NCBI RefSeq assembly: GCF_003586445.1
Contig: NZ_CP030028.1
Span: 386,501-450,500 of the forward strand
Origin: Bacillus sp. Y1
GTDB lineage: Bacteria > Bacillota > Bacilli > Bacillales > Cytobacillaceae
DNA length: 64,000 nt
Reading direction: 5' to 3'
The notes beneath the pieces were generated by a model, which saw only the letters and a list, made by a program, of their open reading frames with translations, made no database searches and was not told where the DNA came from. Each line of letters starts with the position of its first letter. Within the stretch, counting starts at the first letter, position 1. The position numbers and the translations under genes are program-made. This document shows positions 8,226-16,142 of this stretch, in pieces.

Positions 8226-8345
8226 AAAAATAGTAGAGAGGAAGTTTTAATTAGAAATTTTTACAAAAAAAGAATAAGATGATAATATTTCTTTAAAGAT
8301 AGTTGGTGAAAAATTTATGATAATTGCCTGTTTGGAGAGATATAA

Positions 8346-9197
8346 ATGGAAAATCCAATCAATAAACTACAAGAGAAAATTTCGGAATTGACAGAAACCC
8401 AAAGAAGAGTAGCTGACTATATTATTAAACATCCGCTAGATGTTGCTTTTTTGACAGTAGATCAATTAGCAGGGATTGTTGGTACCAGTACAACAACAAT
8501 TATGCGCTTAACCTTTAGTGTGGGTTATTCAGGTTACACAGAATTCCAAAAAGGGCTTCAGGAAATATTGCGTAATCGTGCGGCCCCGCAAACGAGACTG
8601 GAAGCGAACATAAAAGAAATAAGCGAGAATGATCTATGGGGTCGGTATGTGGAAAATCAAATCGGCAGTATTCAGGAAACGGTGGATATGATAACGCCTG
8701 ATGTACTCAATCAAACAATTGAAAAGATTGTATCGGCTGAACGTATTATCTGTACGAGTGTAAGAAGCGGGTTACCTGTGGCGCAATATCTCACCCATGG
8801 CCTTAACCGTCTTTTGGGAAATACACAAATAATCATCTCTGATGTCAGTGATTGGGTGGATAGTATTGTAAGTATGACATCAAAAGACTTGGTTATAGCC
8901 ATAAGTTTTCCACGATATGCTAGGAGGGTGATTGACATTGCTCAAGCAGCAAAGGGGAATGGGGTGCAAGTTATTTCTATTACGGATAGCTACTCTTCAC
9001 CTCTTATGAAGCATTCCGATTTAATCCTCCCTTGCAATTCTAGTAGTATCGCTTTTCATAATTCAGCGGTATCGTCCATGTTTGTGGCTGATTATTTAAT
9101 CAGCGCCATTGCTATCAACTACCCTGAAAAAATAAAGGAACGTCTTGATAAAGTGAATGAAGCTTTAACAAATATGAATTATCATTACTTACAATAA
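8346..9197 (+). CDS. RpiR/MurR-family transcriptional regulator
   Basis: 283 residues. The N-terminal helix-turn-helix (LTETQRRVADYIIKHPLDVA, then SSTTTIMRLTFSVGYSGYTEF) and the C-terminal SIS sugar-phosphate-binding domain (about residues 125-260, with GLPVAQYLTHGLNR and ISFPRYARRVIDIAQ) define the RpiR family. Such regulators sense phosphorylated or acidic sugars and control adjacent catabolic genes, here most likely the RraA-DUF1932-TRAP operon. It has its own upstream region of about 120 bp. Confidence 0.9.
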   Translation: MENPINKLQEKISELTETQRRVADYIIKHPLDVAFLTVDQLAGIVGTSTTTIMRLTFSVGYSGYTEFQKGLQEILRNRAAPQTRLEANIKEISENDLWGRYVENQIGSIQETVDMITPDVLNQTIEKIVSAERIICTSVRSGLPVAQYLTHGLNRLLGNTQIIISDVSDWVDSIVSMTSKDLVIAISFPRYARRVIDIAQAAKGNGVQVISITDSYSSPLMKHSDLILPCNSSSIAFHNSAVSSMFVADYLISAIAINYPEKIKERLDKVNEALTNMNYHYLQ

Positions 9198-9208
9198 TCA
9201 GGCTAATG

Positions 9209-9246
9209 AAGGAGTCCGTAAATTTAAAGACTCCTTATATTTTTGT
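9209..9246 (+). terminator. Terminator after rpiR-type gene
   Basis: AAGGAGTC (9209-9216) and GACTCCTT (9229-9236) form a perfect stem. ATATTTTTG follows. Confidence 0.75.
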
Positions 9247-9342
9247 AATCACAAAAATATATTTATTTAAAACTATTTAAAGGGGACCCAATATGATAGT
9301 GACGAATTCACTTAATGAGTGTTCCTAATAAACATGTTCAAA

Positions 9343-9367
9343 GGCCACTGAGATCATCTCGGTGGCC
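9343..9367. repeat. GC-rich hairpin next to protease remnant
   Basis: GGCCACTGAGAT and ATCTCGGTGGCC form a near-perfect 12-bp stem. It lies just past the 3' end of the minus-strand subtilase remnant and may be that gene's old terminator. Confidence 0.5.
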
Positions 9368-9377
9368 ATTCCTTTTC

Positions 9378-9556
9378 CTATTTATCATTCGTTAAGAAGT
9401 TATAAATATTAGCTTCGCCAGCTCCATAAAGTGGATCTACTCCGACTGTCCCTCCTGCCTTCAAGATGGTCTCTGAGTAATTACCTGGCAACTTACCTTT
9501 ATAAGCTATCACGTAATGTTCCATCTCCGCGGTTACCTTCGGTTTGTTAGACCCCG
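9378..9556 (-). pseudogene. Subtilase (S8 peptidase) remnant with internal deletion
   Basis: The minus strand reads in one frame MEHYVIAYKGKLPGNYSETI then LKAGGTV, like the inhibitor propeptide of subtilisin-like proteases. It jumps directly to DPLYGAGEANIYNFL and a stop, like the C-terminal end of such proteases. The whole catalytic domain (Asp, His, Ser) between them is missing, so an in-frame deletion is likely. No start codon with a ribosome site is evident. Confidence 0.5.
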
Positions 9557-9647
9557 AAACTAATCTATTATTTTTTCGAAACTATGAATATAAGTAAAAA
9601 AAGAGGGAATAATAAGTGTAGGAACATATTAGAGATGAGGGATATGA

Positions 9648-9809
9648 ATGACTGAACAGGAGAAAATATTGTGTAATAAAACTACAATTATATTAGGTAA
9701 AGATACTAGTCAGATGAGGATTAACGATATTATCGAGGAACTAGTTTATGTGATAGAACAAAAAGGTAAGATTAAAACAGTAAACAGAGTGGCTCCAGAA
9801 TTAGACTAG
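9648..9809 (+). CDS. Small protein of 53 residues, unknown
   Basis: ATG 9648 is preceded by GATGAGG at good spacing. The frame encodes a compact, mostly helical peptide (MTEQEKILCNKTTIILGKDT through to VNRVAPELD) with no membrane span or cysteine pair. A perfect hairpin terminator follows at 9846, which supports a real transcript. I do not recognise the family. Confidence 0.5.
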   Translation: MTEQEKILCNKTTIILGKDTSQMRINDIIEELVYVIEQKGKIKTVNRVAPELD

Positions 9810-9845
9810 AAAGAAATTTGATAAAGAGAATTTAACTAGTAAAGC

Positions 9846-9877
9846 AAAAATTCAATCAAACGTTTGATTGAATTTTT
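9846..9877. terminator. Perfect palindromic bidirectional terminator, copy 1
   Basis: A 32-bp perfect palindrome centred on CAAACGTTTG (arms AAAAATTCAATCAAAC and its complement). The T run suits termination on both strands. The core recurs identically at 30474-30516. A TetR-type operator is an alternative reading. Confidence 0.7.
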
Positions 9878-9891
9878 TTGTTGGTGATTAA

Positions 9892-10135
9892 TTAAGAATT
9901 TTTGTCCATTTCCTCATGTGTAATCCCATAAGGAGCGCCGCCTTCGGTATACCCTGCAATGAAGGCAAAGGTTTCATCAGATTCTATATAGCTTCTAATT
10001 CTATTTCTAGGTCTTCCATTCTTCTTTTTTCTCTTTTCTTTTCACTCTTCTGCTTTTTAGCTTCAAGTATTCTCCTTGCATATTCCTTTTCCTCATTGCT
10101 TAATGGAACTCCTATGCTTCGGAGACCTCACCGGA
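9892..10135 (-). pseudogene. Small conserved-looking protein gene with a frameshift
   Basis: From the stop at 9892 the minus strand reads backwards through ETFAFIAGYTEGGAPYGITH and a basic stretch (KKKNGRPRNRIRSYIESD). It then meets a stop at an A-rich run near 10030. One frame over, GVPLSNEEKEYARRILEAKK continues the same kind of protein. The two pieces look like one gene of about 80 residues broken by a slip in poly-A. I cannot name the family. Bases 10136-10400 hold only a short unrecognised open stretch ending at 10218. Confidence 0.4.
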
Positions 10136-10409
10136 TACTATACGAGACGTTTATAATACATACAATGATTGGATATTAGATTACGACAAGGGTGAAATAG
10201 ATAAGGTGTTTAACTAAAGTAACGTTAATTCTTTTCTGGATTAATGTTTTTTGTTTTTGGGGGTATTGAGCTAAAGGGCAGCAGTGCCCGAATGTTTTAA
10301 TGAAACAAACGGGGCGTATTGAAAAAAATTAAACTACCTAGATATGAATGAAAGTAACAATAATCGAAACCTTTGTTTTACTTGTGACGTAAACAAATAA
10401 ATAAAGGAG

Positions 10410-10505
10410 ATGGTTGAAGTTATGTTTGAATTATTAGTTGCATTAGGAGATTTTTTTAGCGCATGGTCATGGGCCTTTGAAAAATGGAATACAAACGATA
10501 AATAA
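10410..10505 (+). CDS. Tryptophan-rich small peptide (27-31 residues)
   Basis: The frame from ATG 10422 (or 10410) gives MFELLVALGDFFSAWSWAFE followed by KWNTNDK. AAAGGAG lies 12 bp upstream of the second ATG, or directly against the first. The peptide is amphipathic with three tryptophans, like small membrane-associated peptides. It ends 57 bp before the DUF3267 gene. No family is recognised. Confidence 0.4.
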   Translation: MVEVMFELLVALGDFFSAWSWAFEKWNTNDK

Positions 10506-10561
10506 CAGGGCTGAGCCATATTCAGTCAAATGTTTTATATTGTTATAAAGAAGGAGAATAT

Positions 10562-11119
10562 ATGATAAATGGTATTGAAGAAATAGTTGATCCAAATGAG
10601 ATGAACCAGAAGGCATTAAAGTATACCGTAATTATAGGTGGAGTTGCTCTCTTTGCTTATTTTTCTATCTGGGGTTTTCGTATAGATTTCGAGTTTGGTT
10701 TCCTCTGGAGATTTTATATAGGTATCTTAATAGGTGTAGTTTTCCATGAAGCTCTACATGCAATTGGGTTTATGATATTTGGGAAAGTCAAGATCAAAGA
10801 TATTAAATTCGGTGTTATATGGAAGCATATTACCCCATACGCACATTGTAAGGTCCCGTTAAAAATTAATGCTTATCGAATAGCTCTATTGCTACCTGTT
10901 ATCCTGACTGGAATAATTCCCTTAATAATCGCCTTGTCAATCGGAAATGGTCTACTATTTAGTTTATCTGTATTCCTAATAGTTGGTGGATTAGGTGATT
11001 GGATCATATTTCGAAAAATAGAAAAATATCACCATACATCATTGATAGCAGACCACCCTAGTGCAATTGGCTGTATCGTTTATCAAGAGGGAATTCCAAA
11101 AGACACTGGAAGTGATTAA
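10562..11119 (+). CDS. DUF3267 membrane metalloprotease-like protein
   Basis: 185 residues with about four membrane helices. HEALHAIGF (near residue 63) is a zinc-metalloprotease HExxH motif inside a helix, and a later aspartate (GGLGDW, near 144) could be the third ligand. This arrangement is typical of the DUF3267 family, thought to be intramembrane zinc proteases, whose substrates are unknown. The start is ATG behind AAGGAGAATAT. It stands alone, downstream of the small tryptophan-rich ORF. Confidence 0.8.
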   Translation: MINGIEEIVDPNEMNQKALKYTVIIGGVALFAYFSIWGFRIDFEFGFLWRFYIGILIGVVFHEALHAIGFMIFGKVKIKDIKFGVIWKHITPYAHCKVPLKINAYRIALLLPVILTGIIPLIIALSIGNGLLFSLSVFLIVGGLGDWIIFRKIEKYHHTSLIADHPSAIGCIVYQEGIPKDTGSD

Positions 11120-11274
11120 AGTTATTTAAACCATTATCTAAATTGTGAAGGATCGCTTTTTCTTATTCAACTATAGAAGGATAATGTAGTACAAGTTCCC
11201 ATCTTTACCTCGCCAGATTCGTAAACTCCTACCGAGTCGCTTGTGCATCACCCCCACGAAGAATGACACTTATT

Positions 11275-11290
11275 ACTGTAAAATTACAGT
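11275..11290. repeat. Palindrome upstream of ftsZ paralogue
   Basis: ACTGTAAAATTACAGT is symmetric and lies about 110 bp before the ftsZ start. It could be an operator. No other signal is clear in 11120-11396. Confidence 0.35.
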
Positions 11291-11396
11291 TCTTTAACAA
11301 ATCGCAGGAAAAGACAGAATTTCCAAGCCGGTGGCGAATTATATAGGTATAGAGAAAAATAGGGGCAATATCAGAAGCTAATTGGGGGGACTATAC

Positions 11397-12731
11397 ATGC
11401 TGGAATTTGAAACCAATATCGATCAATTTGCCACTATAAAAGTAATTGGGGTTGGTGGCGGCGGAAATAATGCCGTGAACCGGATGATTGAGGACGGCGT
11501 GCAGGGAGTGGAGTTCATTGCCGTGAATACAGATGCGCAGGCTCTCAACATGTCAAAGGCGGAGGTCACGATGCAAATCGGCGGTACGTTGACCAGGGGA
11601 TTAGGTGCCGGTGCCAATCCTGAAATCGGAAGAAAGGCTGTTGAGGAAAGCAGGCAGCAAATCAGGGATGTCCTGCAAGGTGCGGACATGGTGTTCGTAA
11701 CGGCCGGAATGGGCGGCGGAACCGGGACCGGAGCTGCGCCGGCAATTGCCCATATTGCGCGCGAACTTGGCGCGCTTACAATTGGAGTGGTGACTCGTCC
11801 ATTCACTTTTGAAGGCCGCAAGCGGGCACAAAATGCGGCAGCTGGAATTGAAGAGATGAAGAAAGCCGTTAATACCTTAATCATCATTCCAAACGAGCGA
11901 TTGCTGGAAATCGTAGACAAGAAAACGCCGATGATTGAAGCCTTCCGTGAGGCGGACAATGTCCTCAGGCAGGGTGTCCAGGGCATTTCCGACTTGATCG
12001 CCGTGCCAGGCTTGATTAACTTGGACTTTGCTGACGTGAAAACGATCATGTCCAACAAAGGAACGGCGCTTATGGGCATCGGAGTTGCTTCAGGCGAAGA
12101 TCGTGCTGCCGAAGCTGCAAAAAAGGCCATCTCCTCGCCGCTGCTTGAAACAAGCATAAACGGCGCGAAAGGAGTGCTGATGAACATCACAGGCGGCATG
12201 AATCTCAGTTTGTATGAAGTTCAGGAAGCGGCCGACATTGTGGCAGCTGCAACAGATGATCAGCTTAACATGATTTTTGGATCGGTCATCAATGAAAACC
12301 TGAATGAAGAAATCATGGTGACCGTGATTGCGACCGGATTCGATCATGATGAGGAGGAAGATCCGCCGTCGAATACTTCTCGCCGTTCTAGAGCCATGAT
12401 TGCCACTTCCCGTGAGCAGTACCACGCTCAGTCGAGACAGCGAGAGCCTGTTGCCCATGCAGAATTGGGGAATTACGGACAAGCCCAAAACTACAGCCAA
12501 TCCGGCAGGTACGATCAATCCGATAACTACAGCCAATCCGGCAGGTACGATCAATCCGAAAGCTACAGCCAGTCCGGCCGCTACGGCCAATCCGGAAACT
12601 ACAGTCAATCCGGCAATCACAGCCAGCCGCCTGCCTACGAAGAGCCCGCGAATTACGAACGGGGTACACAGCAGCAAGACGACTCGCTTGATATTCCATC
12701 GTTCTTGCGGAATAGAAACAGAAGGCGATAA
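11397..12731 (+). CDS. ftsZ: FtsZ tubulin-like GTPase, solitary copy with repeat-rich linker
   Basis: 444 residues from ATG 11397 behind GGGGGGA. The GTPase domain is complete: [15 protein letters not shown] (residues 16-30), tubulin signature GGGTGTG (about 104-110) and catalytic T7 loop [11 protein letters not shown]. It ends with the C-terminal tail [13 protein letters not shown], which binds FtsA/SepF/ZapA in normal FtsZ. The linker (about 318-425) is longer than in B. subtilis FtsZ (382 residues in total) and contains tandem [14 protein letters not shown] repeats. It is not beside ftsA or cell-wall genes. Base composition is clearly more GC-rich than its neighbours, suggesting a second, acquired copy. 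It should polymerise with GTP at the division site. Confidence 0.93.
   Translation: MLEFETNIDQFATIKVIGVGGGGNNAVNRMIEDGVQGVEFIAVNTDAQALNMSKAEVTMQIGGTLTRGLGAGANPEIGRKAVEESRQQIRDVLQGADMVFVTAGMGGGTGTGAAPAIAHIARELGALTIGVVTRPFTFEGRKRAQNAAAGIEEMKKAVNTLIIIPNERLLEIVDKKTPMIEAFREADNVLRQGVQGISDLIAVPGLINLDFADVKTIMSNKGTALMGIGVASGEDRAAEAAKKAISSPLLETSINGAKGVLMNITGGMNLSLYEVQEAADIVAAATDDQLNMIFGSVINENLNEEIMVTVIATGFDHDEEEDPPSNTSRRSRAMIATSREQYHAQSRQREPVAHAELGNYGQAQNYSQSGRYDQSDNYSQSGRYDQSESYSQSGRYGQSGNYSQSGNHSQPPAYEEPANYERGTQQQDDSLDIPSFLRNRNRRR
12489..12632 (+). repeat. 36-bp tandem repeat within ftsZ linker
   Basis: Four units start at 12489, 12525, 12561 and 12597. Units 1 and 2 are nearly identical, and units 3 and 4 diverge. 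Each encodes a 12-residue peptide based on [12 protein letters not shown]. The unit is a multiple of three, so copy-number change would alter linker length without breaking the frame. Confidence 0.9.
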
Positions 12732-12742
12732 ACCAACGAGCC

Positions 12743-12774
12743 AAAAGGCCAAATCATTTGCGATTTGGCCTTTT
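12743..12774 (+). terminator. Terminator after ftsZ paralogue
   Basis: AAAAGGCCAAATC pairs with GATTTGGCCTTTT around a 6-nt loop. It can serve both the ftsZ gene and the convergent YjcZ-like gene. Confidence 0.8.
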
Positions 12775-12781
12775 AGAGATG

Positions 12782-12988
12782 TTAGCATTTGCTATAGCAA
12801 AAACTTGCACCTACAATGATGAGTAAAATAAACAATACGACAATTAAGATAAAATCGTTTCGATTATCATGACAGACAGGATATGCATATCCATAATCAA
12901 AAGCAGGAGCGGTATAGGTAGGCATTGGGGCCATATTTGGAGGAACATTAGCTCCAAGAGTCGGTGCTGCGTTAACGTTTGGATACAT
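12782..12988 (-). CDS. YjcZ-family sporulation peptide
   Basis: 68 residues. A proline- and tyrosine-rich N-terminal part is followed by one C-terminal membrane helix, FILIVVLFILLIIVGASFCY. This is the hallmark of the small YjcZ/SscA-type spore-assembly proteins of Bacillus. The start is ATG 12988 with GAAGGGAAG upstream. A TTACAC/GTGTAA inverted repeat (12991-13010) overlaps the leader. It is next to tgl, another spore gene. Confidence 0.8.
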   Translation of the reverse strand: MYPNVNAAPTLGANVPPNMAPMPTYTAPAFDYGYAYPVCHDNRNDFILIVVLFILLIIVGASFCYSKC

Positions 12989-13090
12989 GATTACACTTCC
13001 CTTCGTGTAAGGAATTTCTCTATATTATACTCTCGGAGGGGAGTTTGGAGCCCGTCTATAAAAAAATGGGTGAATGTCAGGGATTGTGTA

Positions 13091-13921
13091 TTACATGGAA
13101 TAATAAAGATAGTGAGCATATGAAATGGAACTTTTGTTATGGTGCACGATCGGACGCTGCATTTTGTATGCTCGACCGTTTCTATTCCAACTTGCCACTC
13201 TGTATAAATACTTAAAAGATGGCCTTGTCACCAATTTTGTTATATAAGCTGATTGATGACTACCCGTTTTTCTTTTTTCATTAAGAATTCGAATCATTTC
13301 TTCGGATGTTCTTATATTAAATCCATGTCCAAACAACGTACCATCATTAAGGAGAACGGCATTAACACCTCTGAAATGTGGTGTTCTTCGATCAAAGTCA
13401 GGATTATTAACGTACAGGACATCTCCAGGTAAAAAATGATTGGAATAAAAGGTATTGATCCCTAGGTCTGTATCTGTATGCCAGCTGTAAAGATATAGAT
13501 CTCGAAACAGTGAATTAAATAAATGGCTACCAATACTATTCAATATGGCATGGTAATAGATGATTGGAATAGCTGTTGCACATTCAAATGCATAGAGTGA
13601 ACTGTTCCGATAAATATCCAGAATCGCATTAGCCGGTTGCACATCGGGTCTTAAAAGGAACCCGCCTCCCCTTGTTAATTTCCAATACCTGGGGTTGCAG
13701 CGGGCATAAACAAAGGTTGTAAACACTGCTTGACTATTGTTCATTTCTTTTGCACTTTGGATAATGTTCTTTCGTACTTGAAGTTCAAACAATAATTCAT
13801 ACTCGGAATAATAAGAATAAAGAAAGGAAGCATTCTGCATCTGTTGAATCATTGTTTTCTCCATACTCCCAAGCTGCCATTTTTCATTTGGTTGAAACGG
13901 GACCCCTGATATATAGATCAT
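13091..13921 (-). CDS. tgl: Protein-glutamine gamma-glutamyltransferase (spore transglutaminase)
   Basis: About 276 residues from ATG 13921, chosen because GGGGG lies 6 bp upstream; the frame continues open to 13957. The active-site segment SSLYAFECATAIPIIYYHAI contains the catalytic cysteine. The later segments YSNHFLPGDVLYVNNPDFD and LFGHGFNI follow B. subtilis Tgl throughout. Tgl cross-links spore coat proteins such as GerQ through glutamine-lysine bonds in the mother cell. At about 276 residues it is longer than the roughly 245 of B. subtilis, mainly at the C-terminus. Confidence 0.9.
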   Translation of the reverse strand: MIYISGVPFQPNEKWQLGSMEKTMIQQMQNASFLYSYYSEYELLFELQVRKNIIQSAKEMNNSQAVFTTFVYARCNPRYWKLTRGGGFLLRPDVQPANAILDIYRNSSLYAFECATAIPIIYYHAILNSIGSHLFNSLFRDLYLYSWHTDTDLGINTFYSNHFLPGDVLYVNNPDFDRRTPHFRGVNAVLLNDGTLFGHGFNIRTSEEMIRILNEKRKTGSHQSAYITKLVTRPSFKYLYRVASWNRNGRAYKMQRPIVHHNKSSISYAHYLYYSM

Positions 13922-14200
13922 ACAATCCCCCATTCCTATACGGCTTTTCATCTGCATTCATATCTATCGTATTCTCATTTTTATTAATCATGTTAATTAT
14001 TAATGTAGGTCAAGGGTAAGCGTAAATAGGCCATGTAATCGGAAGCTCCGTAGTTTTGGAAAAACCATGCGAACCGTCCCTGTGGAACTTGGAACGTACC
14101 TTGTGATTTGCTAAAATGATTTAATAAATAAACAGTTTGATTTATTTTTGGTATAGTAAAGATAAAGATTGTTTAATAATGCAACAGAAGGTGATGTTAA

Positions 14201-15961
14201 GTGAAGGTTTTGGCGATTGCCCCTTATGAGGGGTTAAAAGAATTAATCATAGAATTAGGAAGTAATCAAGATTTTGAGATACATGTGGAGGTTGGAGATT
14301 TAGAAAAAGGAGTTGAGCTCGCCAGTCGTGCAGCAGATCAGGGGTTCGATATTATTATTAGCCGTGGGGGAACTGCAGAACTCATCCAAAAGAAAGTATC
14401 CATTCCTGTTATTGAAATTGAAGTTTCCGGATATGATATGCTCCGAGTGTTAACCCTTGTAAGAGACTATCCTGGTAAGGCAGCGATTGTCGGATTTCCA
14501 CCGATTTCGGAAGGAGCAGCAACCGTTAGTCAATTACTTGAAATTGATATTCCCCCCTATGTTATTTCAAAGGAGGAGGAAGTAAAACCAACTTTAAAGC
14601 AGTTGCTTGAAAAGGGATATGAAGTCATTATTGGTGATGTAATTACCGTGAAGGAAGCAGAAAACCTTGGATTAAATGGAGTATTAATTACTTCGGGAAA
14701 AGAAAGCATCCTAAAGGCTTTTCAAAATGCTAAAAAAATGCACAATTATTTTTCCATACTTAGTAGAAAATTATCGATTGCACAACAAATTCTTCAAGAA
14801 GAAGAAGGGTTTGTGGTGTTTGACACAACATTTAATAGTGTCTACTCCAATGCATGTTTCAGTGAACAATTAAATAAAACCTTTAAGGCTTCAATTAAAA
14901 TCGAAGAGGCAGTGACAGAAGTTATTTCAAAAGGCGAATATACATCTTTAATGGAAAACAATAATGTCTTTTGGAAGGTAAGAGGGACCCAATTACAAGG
15001 ATTTGAAATATCACTAGTTTTGTTTCGATTACAAAGAGTGGAATCCAATCAAAAAAGGCTTTCCAATGGAATAAACATTATTTCTTCACTGATGAATTCC
15101 AGCCCGATCAAATCTTCTTTTATAAAAAGTAACCAGATGAAAATGGTTATACAATCAGCTGAAAGATATAGTGAAAAAGAAGAATCGATCTGGATCAGCG
15201 GCGAAAAAGGAACAGGGAAGGAAAAATTAGCTCATTATATCCATTATCGCAGTTCCAAACGCTCCTTTCCCCTAATGACAATTAATTGTTCTCTTTTAAC
15301 GGCAGAGCAGTGGAACTTGTTGTTGAGTGAAGAAGAAGGCCTCCTTGCCTCTAATGATAATGGAACTATTTTTCTCAAAAATATCGATTCTGTTGCTTTA
15401 TCCAATCAGAAGGAATTGATGTCCTATCTCATAAAGAATAATCCAAAGTCCCGCATTATTGCATCATCAAGTGAGAATATTTTGACCATGGTTGAAAGCG
15501 GTGCCTTTTTATATGATTTGTATTATCTGCTGGCCCAATTGACCTTAAGTCTTCCGCCGTTATCAAAGCGAATAGAAGATATTGATCATATCGCTCGTAT
15601 TTTTATTAATGAATTTAATACAAAATACGGTAAACAAATTGCCGGGATTCGGAATGAAGCCATAGGGGAGTTAGAGAATTATAGTTGGCCGGGAAACATA
15701 ACCCAATTGAAACAAGTGATAAATGAAACTGTGCTGTTAGCAAATGGACCTTTTATTGAAAAAGAAGATATCAATTATATTTTAAAAACAAAGGTAAAGG
15801 AAACGGAATTGGCTCAGCTGGATCTTACGGGTACTCTAGAGGAAATCGAACAGAGAATCATCAGGCAGGTTTGGCAGGAAGAAGGTATGAATCAAACCAA
15901 AACGGCTGAAAGGCTAGGGATTAACCGAACCACTTTATGGAGAAAATTAAAGGAACTGTAG
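14201..15961 (+). CDS. PrpR_N-domain Fis-type regulator lacking sigma-54 motifs
   Basis: 586 residues. Residues 1-185 match the PrpR_N sensor domain (VLAIAPYEGLKELI, IIISRGGTAELIQKK). A poorly conserved middle follows, then an AAA+ module and a C-terminal Fis helix-turn-helix (NQTKTAERLGINRTTLWRKL). The AAA+ part keeps a Walker A (GEKGTGKE, near 335). The Walker B reads GTIFLKNID instead of GTLFLDEI, and the GAFTGA loop that touches sigma-54 is absent, with a shortened NCSLL...NDNGTIFL stretch. It therefore probably regulates a sigma-A promoter. It is adjacent and co-oriented with the DapA/kinase/PdxA2 operon, its likely target. Confidence 0.85.
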   Translation: MKVLAIAPYEGLKELIIELGSNQDFEIHVEVGDLEKGVELASRAADQGFDIIISRGGTAELIQKKVSIPVIEIEVSGYDMLRVLTLVRDYPGKAAIVGFPPISEGAATVSQLLEIDIPPYVISKEEEVKPTLKQLLEKGYEVIIGDVITVKEAENLGLNGVLITSGKESILKAFQNAKKMHNYFSILSRKLSIAQQILQEEEGFVVFDTTFNSVYSNACFSEQLNKTFKASIKIEEAVTEVISKGEYTSLMENNNVFWKVRGTQLQGFEISLVLFRLQRVESNQKRLSNGINIISSLMNSSPIKSSFIKSNQMKMVIQSAERYSEKEESIWISGEKGTGKEKLAHYIHYRSSKRSFPLMTINCSLLTAEQWNLLLSEEEGLLASNDNGTIFLKNIDSVALSNQKELMSYLIKNNPKSRIIASSSENILTMVESGAFLYDLYYLLAQLTLSLPPLSKRIEDIDHIARIFINEFNTKYGKQIAGIRNEAIGELENYSWPGNITQLKQVINETVLLANGPFIEKEDINYILKTKVKETELAQLDLTGTLEEIEQRIIRQVWQEEGMNQTKTAERLGINRTTLWRKLKEL

Positions 15962-15963
15962 AT

Positions 15964-16008
15964 AAAAACATCAAAATTGTTTCAAAATTAAACAGTTTTG
16001 ATGTTTTT
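15964..16008 (+). terminator. Terminator after the PrpR-like regulator
   Basis: AAAAACATCAAAA (15964-15976) pairs with TTTTGATGTTTTT (15996-16008), and an inner TTGTTT/AAACAG extends the stem. Confidence 0.75.
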
Positions 16009-16081
16009 ATAATTTTATCGATTAATATAGTTGTAAAAATAAACATATTATTTTATAATTCTAAATGTAAGCGATATTATA

Positions 16082-16107
16082 ACTGTTTAAAAAAATATAC
16101 TGTTTAA
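16082..16107. promoter_or_regulatory. Direct repeats ACTGTTTAA, candidate operator
   Basis: ACTGTTTAA occurs at 16082-16090 and 16099-16107, 17 bp apart start to start, just upstream of the DapA-family gene. The complementary AAACAGTTT lies at 14130-14138 upstream of the regulator gene. A shared motif before both promoters suggests binding sites of the PrpR_N regulator. Confidence 0.4.
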
Positions 16108-16142
16108 AAAATAAACAATTTAAATTAGAAAGGTGTAAGAAT

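Noticed and set aside
11423..12199. Long minus-strand ORF of 258 codons opposite ftsZ
   Set aside because: It is a shadow of the GC-rich ftsZ coding strand, with Ser/Pro/Ala-rich low-complexity content and no ribosome site.
12090..12788. Other long ORFs over the ftsZ linker on both strands
   Set aside because: They translate the 36-bp repeat in alternative frames. None has a family signature or start signals.
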